Source of the DNA: Fusarium oxysporum f. sp. lycopersici 4287
Taxonomy: Eukaryota; Ascomycota; Sordariomycetes; Hypocreales; Nectriaceae
NCBI RefSeq assembly: GCF_000149955.1
Contig: NC_030987.1
Coordinates: 1,148,003-1,212,002, forward strand
DNA length: 64,000 bases
Direction of reading: 5' to 3'
The notes under the pieces were generated by a model. It was given only the letters and a program-made list of their open reading frames with translations. It was not told where the DNA came from and ran no database searches. Below are positions 34,023 to 45,300 of the stretch, piece after piece (positions within the stretch are counted from its first letter, which is position 1; every line of letters starts with the position of its first letter). The translations under genes and the position numbers were made by a program.

Positions 34023-35286
34023 TTTTCTGGCATCAACAGGAACAGAACAGACTCCAACAGGCTTGACAGGGCTGGACTACAGGCATTGGATGACCCGGAA
34101 AGATACAGCTACAGCTGGTAACCGAGACGAGGGTGTACTGTATCCTCTTAAAGGAAACTGATCCGCGGTACTCAACTTGATCATTGTGGTCGTTGGCACC
34201 AAAACAAGATTCACCCTCTCGACTCTAACTCTTCCAGAATCTGACGAGAACAACCTCGGACCACCCACCTCTGCAGCGGTGAAGCCCACACCAGCAACTG
34301 ATAATCAGGACCCTTCCCTGTCTGGCCCTGTCACCCGACCCGACTGACAGACATACTTGAGTGCGCTGTAGAAACGCCTTACAGCTGCCGCAACACCCTC
34401 ACAGGCTCAGGCTTCGCACTAGGCTACTTCCTAGTGCCAAAACGGTTGTTATCCGTATGGCCCTGCCGCGTCGCGTGTGATTGAATCCAGCTTGAGCTGA
34501 TGTCATGTCATGTGTGCCTCTATCGTATTGTATCGATCAAAGACCCTTACTGAGGTCTGAGCCCATTTACTCATTATGAGGGGTTAAAAAGACGTGTCTC
34601 TTGTCGATGGGCTGTTATTCTGAAGCCATCCCATCAGTTGTGGCAATGTCATTGTGAGTAAGTTCATGTACGCGAGTTAGATATGCATGAGGGTGCTGGC
34701 TGTGGTAGAAGCCGGCTGCCTCTCTTCGCACACTTTTTTTCGACAATAATTTGTCGTGAACGCAAATGTTTCTCTTCGGTCTTGAATATCCTAATCGTCA
34801 TTGATCAAAAAGACACTGAGCGTTAGGGAGTAGAATAAGGCCGTCGGCGGTTCCTTTTATGAAGAACCTCTGTCTTTACGACGGGATAAACGAGAGAAGG
34901 CTTCTTCCGAGTCAAAAGTCAAAGAAATACAGTGTCTGTATGTTCAGCAGACGGTGACGGATACTGTATGCAGTTAATTTACTCAGGTGGTTGGGGAAGT
35001 GAAATGGTTCTCGTGCCCATTGAAGAAACGGTCAAGACATGGTATGATATAAGAGGGATTTCTGAAATCTCAAAAAGACCATAGTTATCATTTTAAAGAA
35101 GCTTAATTATCCGTCGGGTATTTTTAACGAATTTAAGGAATTCAGTTAATGCTTTTAGTTGAACTGACTTGTTAACAGACTTTCTCTGTGCGCATTGGAT
35201 CCCATGTTAGTGAGGGGTACTTGGATCGGATCGCGGGGACACATCGTGGGGTCAAAACTCAACATCGGATAATAATTTAAATGGAA

Positions 35287-35309
35287 TTTTTTTTTTTTTT
35301 TTTTTTTTT
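35287..35309 (+). repeat. T23 mononucleotide run
   Basis: Twenty-three consecutive T in AT-rich intergenic DNA. Its exact length is probably unreliable. Confidence 0.95.
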
Positions 35310-35900
35310 GGCGAGGCACTAAAACTTCCATTAGCATAAACTTCAGTCACGAGGTTTATTTTCCCCTCAAGCCAGTCTCATTTCCACTAGGAGAGATGGA
35401 GCACATTGAATACCTTAGTGCCTATAGCTACGTGCTCTTTATAATGGATATTCTGCCTGCGGGGGGAAGACCGAGACCGTTCATACCAGGTCAATTACTG
35501 CGCGGGGGCGGGTCGCGGGGGTCTACTGCTCTTAGGCGCTGAACCATGAGTACTTCTTACAACACCAAGACCTTATCTGTAGATCAAGTCCTTGATGATA
35601 TCCTCTTAACAAATGCTCCCCCCAAACCCACCCCCAAATCAACAACTCTCCCCTCTCCAAACCCAAACCCAAGCATATTTATCGGCAAGAACATGCCGGC
35701 GGATAGCTTCTCATGATATACAAATTCACTTTCATGGGGGTTTCCAGTGAGCGGGTCCCGTTATTCCATCAATCAGACGCAGAAGAATTGGTCGTCATGG
35801 CATCTCGACTCTTCTTTTACCCCACATCGTGACAATGGATGAGGTCTCATGAGAGAGTCTGTGGGAGGAGTGAAAAAAGGGACCAGCGAAAGGGAGAAGC

Positions 35901-35907
35901 TATAAAA
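35901..35907 (+). promoter_or_regulatory. Probable TATA box of the fuconate dehydratase gene
   Basis: TATAAAA 244 bp before the start codon at 36151, followed by a CT-rich leader (35970-36060). This is the same spacing as the TATA box of the BCS1-like gene. Confidence 0.45.
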
Positions 35908-36150
35908 CATGACGTTCCCGGCCTGTGTCTCTATTTAGCCTCAATTGATTCATTATAATCTTGACGACTTTATATTTCTTCTTCTTCCTCGTCGTGATCT
36001 TCTCATCATAACTCCTCACTATTGAAACCTCCCCCTCCCCCGCGTTCGGAGCTCACCCCACCTTAAGTGTGTCCCTCATGCTTCACTGAGCTCTCTCATA
36101 CTCGATAACTTCAACAATTGCCTTACGAATCTACAAAATAAACCGCAATC

Positions 36151-37560
36151 ATGGGTGAAATCACAATTACCGGCTGGAAGACTCGAGATGTTCGCTTTCC
36201 TACTTCTCTCGACGGAACTGGCTCCGATGCCATGAACGCTGCTGGCAACTATTCCTCCGCCTACTGCATCCTCGAGACAGACTCTGAATACACCGGCCAC
36301 GGAATGGTCAGTACTCAATTCCTTCAGAGGCCATCTCAATCGTAGCTGACTGACTTGGTATAGACCTTCACTATCGGCCGTGGAAACGACATCGTCTGCG
36401 CTGCCATCAACCACGTCGCCGAGCGTCTCAAGGGCAGGACCCTCTCCTCCCTCGTCGCAAACTGGGGCCAGACATGGCGACATCTCGTCAACGACAGTCA
36501 GCTCCGATGGATCGGTCCCGAGAAGGGTGTCATCCACCTGGCTCTCGGTGCCGTCGTCAACGCTGTCTGGGATCTCTGGGCCAAGACCCTCAACAAGCCC
36601 GTCTGGCGCATCGTCGCTGACATGAGCCCTGAGGAGTTCGTCAGCTGCATTGACTTCCGTTACATCACCGATGCTATCACCCCCGAGGAGGCTGTCGCTA
36701 TGCTTAAGGAGCAGGAGCCTACCAAGGCCAAGCGTCTCGAAGAGGCTCTTAACAACCGCGCTGTGCCCGCTTACACAACGAGCGCTGGCTGGCTTGGATA
36801 CGGGGAGGATAAGATGAAGAGTCTGCTTCAGGAGACTCTCAACGCTGGATACAGACACTTCAAGGTCAAGGTCGGTGGTGACATTGAGCGCGACCGCAAG
36901 CGTCTGGGTATTGCTCGTGAAGTCATTGGTTATGACAAGGGCAATGTTCTCATGACAGATGCCAACCAGGTTTGGTCTGTTCCTGAGGCCATTGAGTACA
37001 TGAAGCAGCTCGCCGACTTCAAGCCTTGGTTCATCGAGGAGCCTACATCCCCCGATGATGTCCTCGGTCACAAGGCCGTTCGCGATGCCCTTAAGCCTTA
37101 TGGCATTGGTGTCGCTACTGGTGAGATGTGCCAGAACCGTGTTATCTTCAAGCAACTCCTCCAGACCGGTGCCATCGATGTGTGTCAGATCGACGCCTGC
37201 CGTATGGGCGGTGTCAACGAGGTCCTTGCTGTCCTCCTCATGGCCAAGAAGTTTGGTGTGCCTATTGTTCCTCACTCCGGTGGTGTTGGTCTTCCTGAGT
37301 ACACACAGCACCTGAGCACCATCGACTACGTTGTTGTCTCTGGAAAGCTGTCTGTTCTTGAGTATGTGGACCACCTCCACGAGCACTTCTTCCACCCATC
37401 TGTTATCAAGGACGGTTACTACACCACCCCTGTGGAGCCTGGATACAGTGTTGAGATGAAGCCTGAGAGCATGGATCGATTTAGCTACCCTGGTGAGAAG
37501 GGTGTGAGTTGGTGGACTTCAGATGAGGCCAAGGTTATTCTCGATGGTGAGAAGATTTAA
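36151..37560 (+). CDS. L-fuconate dehydratase (enolase superfamily, ENOSF1 family)
   Basis: Dehydrates L-fuconate to 2-keto-3-deoxy-L-fuconate in L-fucose breakdown; the mammalian relative is ENOSF1. Exons 36151-36306 and 36364-37560 (57-bp intron) give 450 residues. The mandelate-racemase-type barrel shows the catalytic lysine pair in HFKVKVGGDIERD. Metal ligands are likely in LMTDANQVW, FIEEPTSPDD and GVATGEMCQNRV, and the general base in PIVPHSGGVGLPEY. The N-terminal capping domain begins ITITGWKTRDVRFPTSLDGTG, close to the family start. No other sugar-catabolic gene lies nearby, so the pathway cannot be confirmed from context. A related acid-sugar substrate is possible, but the length and motifs favour the fuconate dehydratase branch. 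Confidence 0.93.
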
Positions 37561-37683
37561 TGGGTGGTTGAAAAGGGTTGGATAAAAGGACCTGGTGTTG
37601 TGTATCTGAAATGCCTCCATAAGCGGAATATCATGAATTTATGAGTTATTAAATCTAACAGGCCTCTCTATGATGTTAATTGT

Positions 37684-38613
37684 TTATAAGCCTAGCTGTT
37701 GATTTATGAATTGTATTATATCTCCGAGTTCTCCAGGACAGTACCAATGCTCCAAGTCTGGGTAAGTCTTTAACTCGACTTCTACTCCCATGCGCTCCAA
37801 GCATTTGGCAGCGCTTAGTCCGTGACAATACTCAACATCCTCGTCTTTTTTACCATGTCCCATGAACACGGAAGTGTTCAGGAAAGGGAAACAGGTCATT
37901 AGTGGTGCAGGGCTAAGCTCTGCCTCTTCACGAAGCTCGTCGATTGCCCTTTGCTAGGGGGTATACAAAATACATAAATCCGTCAATTAAATCATTGGGT
38001 GCCCTCTTGCCTGTGATTTTGTCCGAGCGCTTCTTATCCAGGACCTGCTTTAGCCTCTTCAAGCGCCTCGGCTTGATATATAAAAGAGAAACCACCGGTT
38101 TCGTTTAAAAGACGATCCCTCCCAAAGCAACCAACTCATCAACGCCATTGCACCGCCTTGACTGAAACCAATCAACACTACTTTTCCTGCATCCCCCCTC
38201 AATCTTTCTATCTCATCTTCCAATAACTTATGGATGTACTCAATACTTGGTCGCATGTTCCCACGCGCCTCGGGCTCCCAGTCACCAGTTCCTTCATACC
38301 ATTGGTGAATAAGTGAACGGCGATACTTCGTCGCCCGCGCTAGAGGCGCTGTCGGGAACACGAAGCGAGCATGCGGAAGTGATTGGCGAAACGATACTGA
38401 TGGATCGGGAGAAGGAGATGCAAGAAGTGGTGAGTGGAACTTCTGTGCGTTGAAGCCACGGCCGTGAAGGACGATGATTGTGAGTTTATGAGGTGAGGCA
38501 AGAGGAGGAATGGTTACCAGTGATGGAAATTCTCCTGGTCTGGGGCGAGACAAATTTCTTGTAGCATTTTCTGCTGACATTTTTGTTGATGTTGATATTA
38601 ATTGAGTGTGCAT
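37684..38613 (-). CDS. Acyl-protein-thioesterase / carboxylesterase-like hydrolase, central part unresolved
   Basis: Phospholipase/carboxylesterase-family alpha/beta hydrolase. The oxyanion strand is LTIIVLHGRGFNAQKF. The nucleophile is in VVLIGFSQGGAMALMSW, the aspartate probably in FMGHGKKDEDV and the histidine in YPDLEHWYCPGELGD. These parts lie in two frames: 38110-38613 upstream and 37684-37950 downstream. One splice keeps frame: donor at 38095 (GTGGTT) and acceptor after 37949 (AAAG), giving 260 residues and a 147-bp intron. However, that donor is weak and the product lacks most of the segment that normally joins nucleophile and aspartate. A stretch in another frame (38110-38045, FIYQAEALEEAKAGPG) looks like a remnant of it. 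A deletion or a damaged gene is therefore possible. The start may instead be the in-frame ATG at 38580, which has the better context. Confidence 0.55.
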
Positions 38614-38956
38614 ATGTGGTTAAGTGAGGTTGGTTGATGGATTGATGGATTGATGAAGGCCTATGAGAAGTGACAGACCTTGCCAGTGAATGAGATGAGT
38701 TAAAAGGCCACCGGGCAATAATGTTTCTTACTATTTCGTTTTCTTACAATATTGAATCTTAAATATTGAATTTCTCAGTCAAAATTGTTCCCTGGTCTTC
38801 TCACACACATAAGCCATTCGTTGTGCTGTGTTGATCTCACCACTTCTATAAGGTCTCGTTAGCGAACGTGTCACTATATTCTGCCCCACGTAACGCACCC
38901 CTTCAGCTTAACCTCACATCGCCAACTTCACACGCTCATTCAACCCTCTACTCAAA
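38614..38956. other. Divergent promoter region
   Basis: 343 bp between the thioesterase-like gene and GPI18, which face away from each other. Nothing specific seen. Confidence 0.55.
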
Positions 38957-40283
38957 ATGGGTCTCCTTAACCACGAAACAAACCCAATATCTTCTCTAAT
39001 AGCCGCCTTCACTGCTTGGAAGGGTCTTCTCCTCGCCATCGCTCTCGGCGCGTCTGTAGGCCCAGACTACGATACTTCAACATCTCTCTTCTTCAACATC
39101 GTCCATGGCCCAGCAACACCTGTTCCTGCTCTCGCTACTCGTCTGACGAGATGGGACGCGCTGTATTTTATGCATGATGCGGTGAAGGGCAAAGTGTATG
39201 AGCAGGAGTGGGCGTTTGGCATTGGACTGCCAGCCGTTGTACGTGGCATTAATGAGTTATTTGGACTTGAGGGCTGGGATGCCATTATTGCGATTGCCAT
39301 CTCACACGTTTCTCACATTATTGCTGTTCTATCGCTGTACCAGCTCACTATTGTGCTATGCAATGATCGGAAACTTGCATATTTGGCTGCGGCCGTGCAT
39401 ATTCTTTCACCTGGCGGCCTCTTCCTTTCAGCACCGTATGCGGAGAGCACATTTGCATGCTTGTCCTTTGTTGGCAATCTTCTTTTTGCTTTGAGTCTGA
39501 AAGCCAGCCCCGACTCGCTGAGGCGCAATATTTCCGTCATTGGAGCAGGGCTGTTATATGGGGTTTCCTGTATCTTTCGAAGCAATGGACTCTTTGGTGG
39601 TGTTCTCTTTGCGGTGGAAGCTATCAAAGGCCTCACAGCACTTCTTGGCGGGTTCACCTTCTCCAAAGCTCTAAGGCTAGTTGCACCTATTATTGGCGGG
39701 CTGTTCGTTGCAGTTGGTTTTGTTGCGCCTCAGATTCTGGCGTGGATGAGGTATTGCAATGTCCAGGATAATGGAGAACAACGCCCTTGGTGTACACGCC
39801 CTCTCCCAAGTATCTACACATTTGTCCAAAAAGAATACTGGTATGTTATCAGAAGCAAATTAAATAGTGTCAACTAACATAAACAGGAACGTTGGCTTCC
39901 TCAGATACTGGACACCCAACCAAATTCCTCTCTTCCTCCTTGCAGCTCCCATGCTCACAATTCTCATCAAATCAGGAACAGAGGTCATGCGAGAACCTTC
40001 CCGAGGTCTTCGAGCCATGATTTCTGGCACAGACGAACAGTGCAGGGTGCTCGTAAGAACTCTAGCTGCTGTGCAAACTCTTCTCGCCGTCTTGGCTATC
40101 ACAAACTATCACGTCCAGATCATCAGTCGTATATCATCCGCCTACCCCGTGTGGTATTGGTGGGTCGCTTCATGCCTCATGGATAGGCAAAGACAGAATT
40201 TGGGTTATGGGATAATCATGTTTATCAGTATGTATGCCATGATCCAAGGGGGTCTCTTTGCATCCTTTTTGCCGCCTGCCTGA
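38957..40283 (+). CDS. GPI18: GPI mannosyltransferase 2 (PIG-V)
   Basis: ER-membrane enzyme that adds the second mannose to the GPI anchor precursor. Exons 38957-39840 and 39887-40283 (46-bp intron, CTAAC branch) give 426 residues. About eight hydrophobic segments are visible, for example LLLAIALGASVG, AIIAIAISHVSHIIAVLSLY, LYGVSCIFRSNGLFGGVLF and LRLVAPIIGGLFVAVGFVAP. Family hallmarks are LTRWDALYFMHDA near the N-terminus, which carries the acidic residue of the first luminal loop, then SPGGLFLSAPYAESTFACLS and IYTFVQKEYWNVGFLRYWTP. Length is normal. The intron splits the Trp codon of EYWNVGF. Confidence 0.94.
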
Positions 40284-40668
40284 GGCAGTGGTGTATATAC
40301 TTTCTGTTTTTGAGTTGAGCTGTTTTTTTTTTCTAGAGCCTGATTCGGCGGTCGGGCAGCTCAATGGATTCGACATGATAGTGAAATAAAAATAGAATTG
40401 AAATTATGAAAGTTTTATATCGTCACACTTTCATTCTCTCATGTTAATAAGAGGCATATATGTTGAGGCAACAAAGGAGGTCGTTCTGTTGTTGGTGAAT
40501 ATTAAATCTCTATTTCTGTCTACATAAAGACATGATATCGCATCTTAATTGTCTTTTCTCTTCCATCTTTTAAAGATCCATCAGTTCTCATATTCGTCGC
40601 TACCAGTTACACTTACACATACTCACTCTATCAAGGCTTCTCTGCTTTTACCCCAACCAACTCCCAAT
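40284..40668. other. Intergenic region
   Basis: 385 bp: 3' end of GPI18 and promoter of the small Pro-rich gene. Nothing else seen. Confidence 0.5.
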
Positions 40669-41166
40669 ATGTCAACGACAGGTAAGTTGATGATGATCAT
40701 TATTCGTAGACATGTAAAGTCTGACCAGCAACCACCAGGACAACAGCCAGATCAGCAACCAGAGCATCGATCCAATGGATGTTCCTCCACTGCACATATT
40801 ATCCTTGGGCTGCTCACTCCCCCACCTACTCCCCCTCCCTTAACTTCCGGTCCTCCCCCTCCCCCGTCTCAGCCTCCTGATACAACTCCTGACAACGGAA
40901 TTTGCAACTGTATTGAAATGTTGGTTGAGACCGAAGAGGTTGAGGAACAAGAACAGGACACAGCCAAGACCATTTCCCCTGTAAGTTTTCACTCACACTC
41001 ACATTTACAACACTCCTTTCTAACAAGCATGCAGCCCGTTGAGGCAACAGCCGGCTTCAGCTCTCCTGTTAAGACTACTTTGCTGAGCTTGAGAGCCCGT
41101 TGGGGCGACCTGCAGGCTATTGTTCACAACCAAGCGAGTAGAGCATGCCAGCCTTCTTCTAGATAA
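40669..41166 (+). CDS. Small Pro-rich protein, function unknown
   Basis: Exons 40669-40980 and 41035-41166 are separated by a 54-bp intron with GTAAGT donor, TAACA-type branch and GCAG acceptor, giving 147 residues. The order is a basic start (MIIIRRHVKSD), a Gln/Pro repeat (QQPPGQQPDQQPEH), a Pro-rich block (LTPPPTPPPLTSGPPPPPSQ), an acidic stretch (VETEEVEEQEQD) and a short helical end (TTLLSLRARWGDLQAIVHNQ). No domain is recognised. The clean intron and the CT-rich leader speak for a real gene; low-complexity content keeps confidence moderate. A GTAAGT right after codon 4 has an AG only 28 bp downstream and is not a usable intron. Confidence 0.55.
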   Translation: MSTTGKLMMIIIRRHVKSDQQPPGQQPDQQPEHRSNGCSSTAHIILGLLTPPPTPPPLTSGPPPPPSQPPDTTPDNGICNCIEMLVETEEVEEQEQDTAKTISPVSFHSHSHLQHSFLTSMQPVEATAGFSSPVKTTLLSLRARWGDLQAIVHNQASRACQPSSR

Positions 41167-42141
41167 AGCCTATTGCATCATCCCTAGAGATCATGGCAAT
41201 AGGGTTGCGCTTTTTTTCAATTATCATCGATCATAAAGTCGTGATAAGGACTTAGCGAATGGGTCACTTGAGGAGAGTTGGATAAGAAGCCCGTGTCTTC
41301 TTCATACCAAGGAATATATCTTTTTGGGCGGTTTCAAGTATATATCTCGACTCATTGCTATGGGCAGAAGCAGAATAACAGTTTTTTGATATATAATTCA
41401 TGACAGAGTGCGACCCAAATCATGTTCTCACCAGTAAATTCCAATGTTATAGGCATAACCATCCAGCTCTCATTATTAAGGCCTTTTTTCCCCCATTCTA
41501 GTGACCAAGACGCTTGGGCTACTTAAAGATCGTTTCGCCCCTGATTCAAACAAAGTCTTTGGTCCTACATCCAAGGATGGCTCCAACAATTATCGAATTC
41601 TAGTAATGAGGTTTTATAACTATTCGTAGTCAAAGTAAATAGCCATAGCTACACTCAAAAAGAACGAGAGCAACTCAAAACTATCAATAAGGCCACTGGA
41701 AACTAGAAAATGATACTTATCTATTGAATAGTTGTCATGAGACCAAGACATGTCGCATGGGATGCCAAGGTGGCTCGTGTTATTGGGCTAATAGGCAATT
41801 TCATGAAACGCTTGTATTAATTTTTATATAGAAAAACTGTTCTGGTCGCTGTAGAGCCTGTTACCATCTACATGAAACCAATAACGACAACGCCTTTAAA
41901 CACCCAGAAGACAATGCACCGTGTTTGTATGTTAATTCACCCATTCGCTGACTCTACCCAACAATGAAACCAAGGCCTCAAGTACAAGCCCTTAGTACGC
42001 TTTAAGATGTCAAGCACGAGTGTTCCATTAATCTTTGCGCTCGCATTTTGGCATGTGGGACAACTTCAAGACAAGCACCTAGTTCTAAGCATACGACTCT
42101 CTGATCTTGGTGATTCCAAAATTGTTCATAAAATAGATCGT
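41167..42141. other. Intergenic region
   Basis: 975 bp of convergent 3' DNA between the Pro-rich gene and NPC1. AT-rich in places; no gene seen. Confidence 0.55.
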
Positions 42142-42366
42142 TTAAGTCGTGTTGCGTCTTCCGTCGTTGTGAGGTCGCTGCTCCACAGATGGCCTAGATC
42201 CGGAACTTCCAGAGGGTCCTCCGTTGCTTTCTTGTCCTTCTTCTTCCTCCTCTTCATCTTGTTCTCGGACAGTTGGTAATGCGGTGTTCCTTGCCTTGCT
42301 CTGTGTAGAGCTTTCCGCACTTTGAGGGCCTGTCGAAATTCTGGGTCGCATAAAGAGGCGCTCATA
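42142..42366 (-). other. In-frame open extension after the NPC1 stop codon
   Basis: Directly after the NPC1 stop (TAG, 42369-42367), the same frame stays open for 74 codons to a TAA at 42144-42142. Its composition is that of a disordered acidic tail (PTVREQDEEEEEEGQESN, then Gly/Ser/Arg). It might be reached by stop-codon read-through or by a short terminal intron ending at the TAG itself. A donor that keeps frame exists (TAT|GTCGAC, about 100 bp upstream) but is weak. A second frame starting with ATG two bases after the stop is also open, so chance remains a real possibility. Confidence 0.3.
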
Positions 42367-45300
42367 CTAAGACTCTTCCTCCGAGTCACTGTTATCATTA
42401 ATCCTAATAGCTCGCCATCTCCTATCGGTCAAGTCTTGTGCAGCAGTTCCTTCACTCTCTGGGTCGACATAGCCCTGACCTCCAGCAATGCTTAGCGCAA
42501 CGGGCAAAAAGACTAGGGCATGGAGGGCGGCGAAAATGACAAGAGACAGCCAAACTCGGAAGTAATAGATCTCGAAGATCTTTGATCGCGTGAAGGCGAG
42601 TACAGAGACACCCAGAAGCTTCGTGACGGTGATGCCCGAAAAGACAGATCCTCCGACGTTAACAAGAGCAGTCCAAGCCCGGGCATCGCGACCACGGAAG
42701 GCATTGCTATTGCCTTCCATCACTGTGCGGGAAGGATACATGAACGCGCGGGCGATATGAGCACAGAACTCAACAGAGATACCGACGCAAATGATGAGGT
42801 TGACCAGAGAAACAGCGTTCAGAGACACGTTGAACAGCGCCATGCTACCCATGATGTCTACAACGCTCATCACAACTGTGATAGAGACCACAGCTGCCGT
42901 AAGCAACGAACCCAAGAGGACGGTCGCAACAGCAAAGATTATGCCAATAGCGGCACACAACAATACAGCTGTTAACGGTACAATGCTAAGATATTGGTCA
43001 AAGAAGATGTAGAAGACGCTGTAGGGGAAAACATCCGCGCCTGTTCTGTCTTTGATATCGGAAGCGATGCGGCGAGCCGCAGAGTATGCAGCGATAAAAT
43101 CTTCCTGGCTTCTCAGAGGAGTATGCAGGGTTCTGAAGTGTGTGGACTTGACATGGTTGCCTTTATCATTAAGAACAACAGCCTGGCCATACGCAGCCTG
43201 GCCAGCGAGAGGGCATTCATCGCCAGTAGGACTTGAAAGGAACTTCTTGAGATAATGAATGAATTCTTCATCCTCAGGCATGCCGTAGAGTGTGGTATTC
43301 CAAGCTGGCTTGCGATCAGCAAAGCAGGTTTGGCCATGCTCCACACAGCACTGGTCATAAATGGGATTCAACCAGAGGAAGAAGTCGTCAATCCAACTGG
43401 CGGCAGGTGAAGAGATATAAGAAATATCTGATCTCTGTCGTTCGAGCTCAAGTGTGTTCGTAAGGGAAAGGTCCTGGCAAGTCGTGAATCTCGAGCAAAT
43501 CTCTTGCTGCTGTTCTCGCTTGGAGGCATCAACTTCGCGGGTCACGAAATACACTGGGGGTCCTGTCTCCAGATACTCGTATAAGTCATTAAAGTAGGGG
43601 ATCAGGTAAGAACCATCAGGGATAGCAACTCGCTGATCAAGGCCGAGTTGGATCTTGGGCAAAAGTGCCAGTCCACCTGCAAAGAGCCCAAGGAAAATTG
43701 TGACAACAGCAAGCTTGACCTTCTTGCCAAGAAGTCGTGGAGCATATGTGTTCTTGATGAAGACCTGCAGCAAGCTCTCTTCGGCCATGTCTGAGCCACG
43801 GCTACCTCCCTGAGCAAAACTGTTGGCCCCATTAAGGTGGATTCTAGCCTTAGTGATCTGCCACCAGGGCCACAGTTCACAACGATGGTCTTCAACCCGC
43901 ATCTGGTTAAGGGAAAGGAAGGAGACGAACATGGTCATTTGAAGTACGGCGTTGACCAGGACAGCACCCGCAGCGTAAGCAGCGAAATTCCTAACAGCTG
44001 GCATGCCAACGGCGGTGCCGAGAGCAAATGCGACGGTTTCTGTGAGAGCAGAGAAGAGAATGGAGGGTCCCATACGGCCCAGGGCTCTTGCAACTCGCTC
44101 CTCAACCATTTGGTCAGGAAAGCTGACATTAACTCTCTCGAGTTCATGGACAATCAGGAAAATGTTGTCCACGCCAACAGCCAGAACAATAAAGGGAATT
44201 ACTTCAACAATGATGAGTGTAGCTTTTAGACCAACCCATGAGAAGAACCCAATAGAAGCAGCAATCGACATGAGGACAATAAGAATTCCCACGAGACCAA
44301 GCGTTACCTTGGATTCAACTAAAAGCACAGCAGGATTGCGGAAGATATGCTTGAGGGGAGTTCCAAGCGCCATGCAAGCGTAAACGAACATGACGATGTA
44401 ACTGATGACGATAATCTTTGCGTCTGTGTTGGTCGACTTGTTAAGTTCCTGCTCGAGACTAATCTCAGTATTGAAAGACAAGCGAAGGCCACGCTCCTTG
44501 GCTTCTTGTTGGACCTCGAGGAATCGGTCGCGGAGGGAGTTTTCCCAATCAACAGCCCTTGCAAGGGCATCAGTTCCCTCTTGAGCGTTGTTAACAACCC
44601 AGGTCACAGTGATAGCATGGGCGTCAACCACATCGTCGTCGTAACCACCAAAGATCATGTTGGGCTCGATGGGTTGCCCAAAGTCTGGTCGACAATCCAC
44701 GGGGCTCTTGGCGCATGCGCGGAGGTCCTCTTTCCAATACTTGGGGTCAAATCCACCCTTGGCGTGCCAGTAAGCTGAAACAGACTGCACAACGCAGGCA
44801 TCGTTGGAAGGTTTGAAGCAGAGATCCTGGAGGTATTTTCCATAAACAGGGCTTTCGATCTTCTTGACGCTCTCCTCAACTTCAATCCACCATTTCAGTG
44901 TATCATAAGTTAGAACAGGTCCTGGTCCAGAGGGATCCGTATCGTTCACAAGGAAGACCTTTTCAGCACGGTAGAAGGGTCCAAAGTTGCTGTCGAAGTA
45001 GGCCTTCTCTTGTGCAGCAGCAGAAGAGGGGCTCACCCAAAGGCGGGCAGGTTCCTTCTCAAGGTCAAAACGGAACAATCCAACACTAAGGATGGCAACG
45101 AAGAGCAGGCTTAGGCCGATGCACCACCCAGGGAATCGAGCTGCAATGTGACCGAGCTGATAGAATGCCTTGTCACACTTGTCGTTGACCCAGTATCTCT
45201 TAGTTGGGCGCTCACGCATCGCCTCCGTGTCAACCGGACCACCTTCGTCTTCATCATCGCTATGCGAGGATTCATGCAACAGTCTTGTCCTTTCAACACG

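Larger units (their letters stand above)
33472..36150. other. 2.7 kb gene-free divergent promoter region
   Basis: Separates a minus-strand gene from the plus-strand fuconate dehydratase gene. It contains three tandem CTGCAAC heptamers (34002-34022), a T23 run (35287-35309) and, near its right end, a TATA box (35901-35907) and a pyrimidine-rich leader. No coding region is supported. Confidence 0.6.

Noticed and set aside
36076..37395. 439-codon frame on the minus strand across the fuconate dehydratase gene
   Set aside because: Antisense shadow; the sense strand encodes a complete enolase-superfamily enzyme with its motifs in order.
40681..40708. 28-bp intron after the fourth codon of the small Pro-rich gene
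   Set aside because: Too short for splicing, and its removal would create an immediate stop codon.
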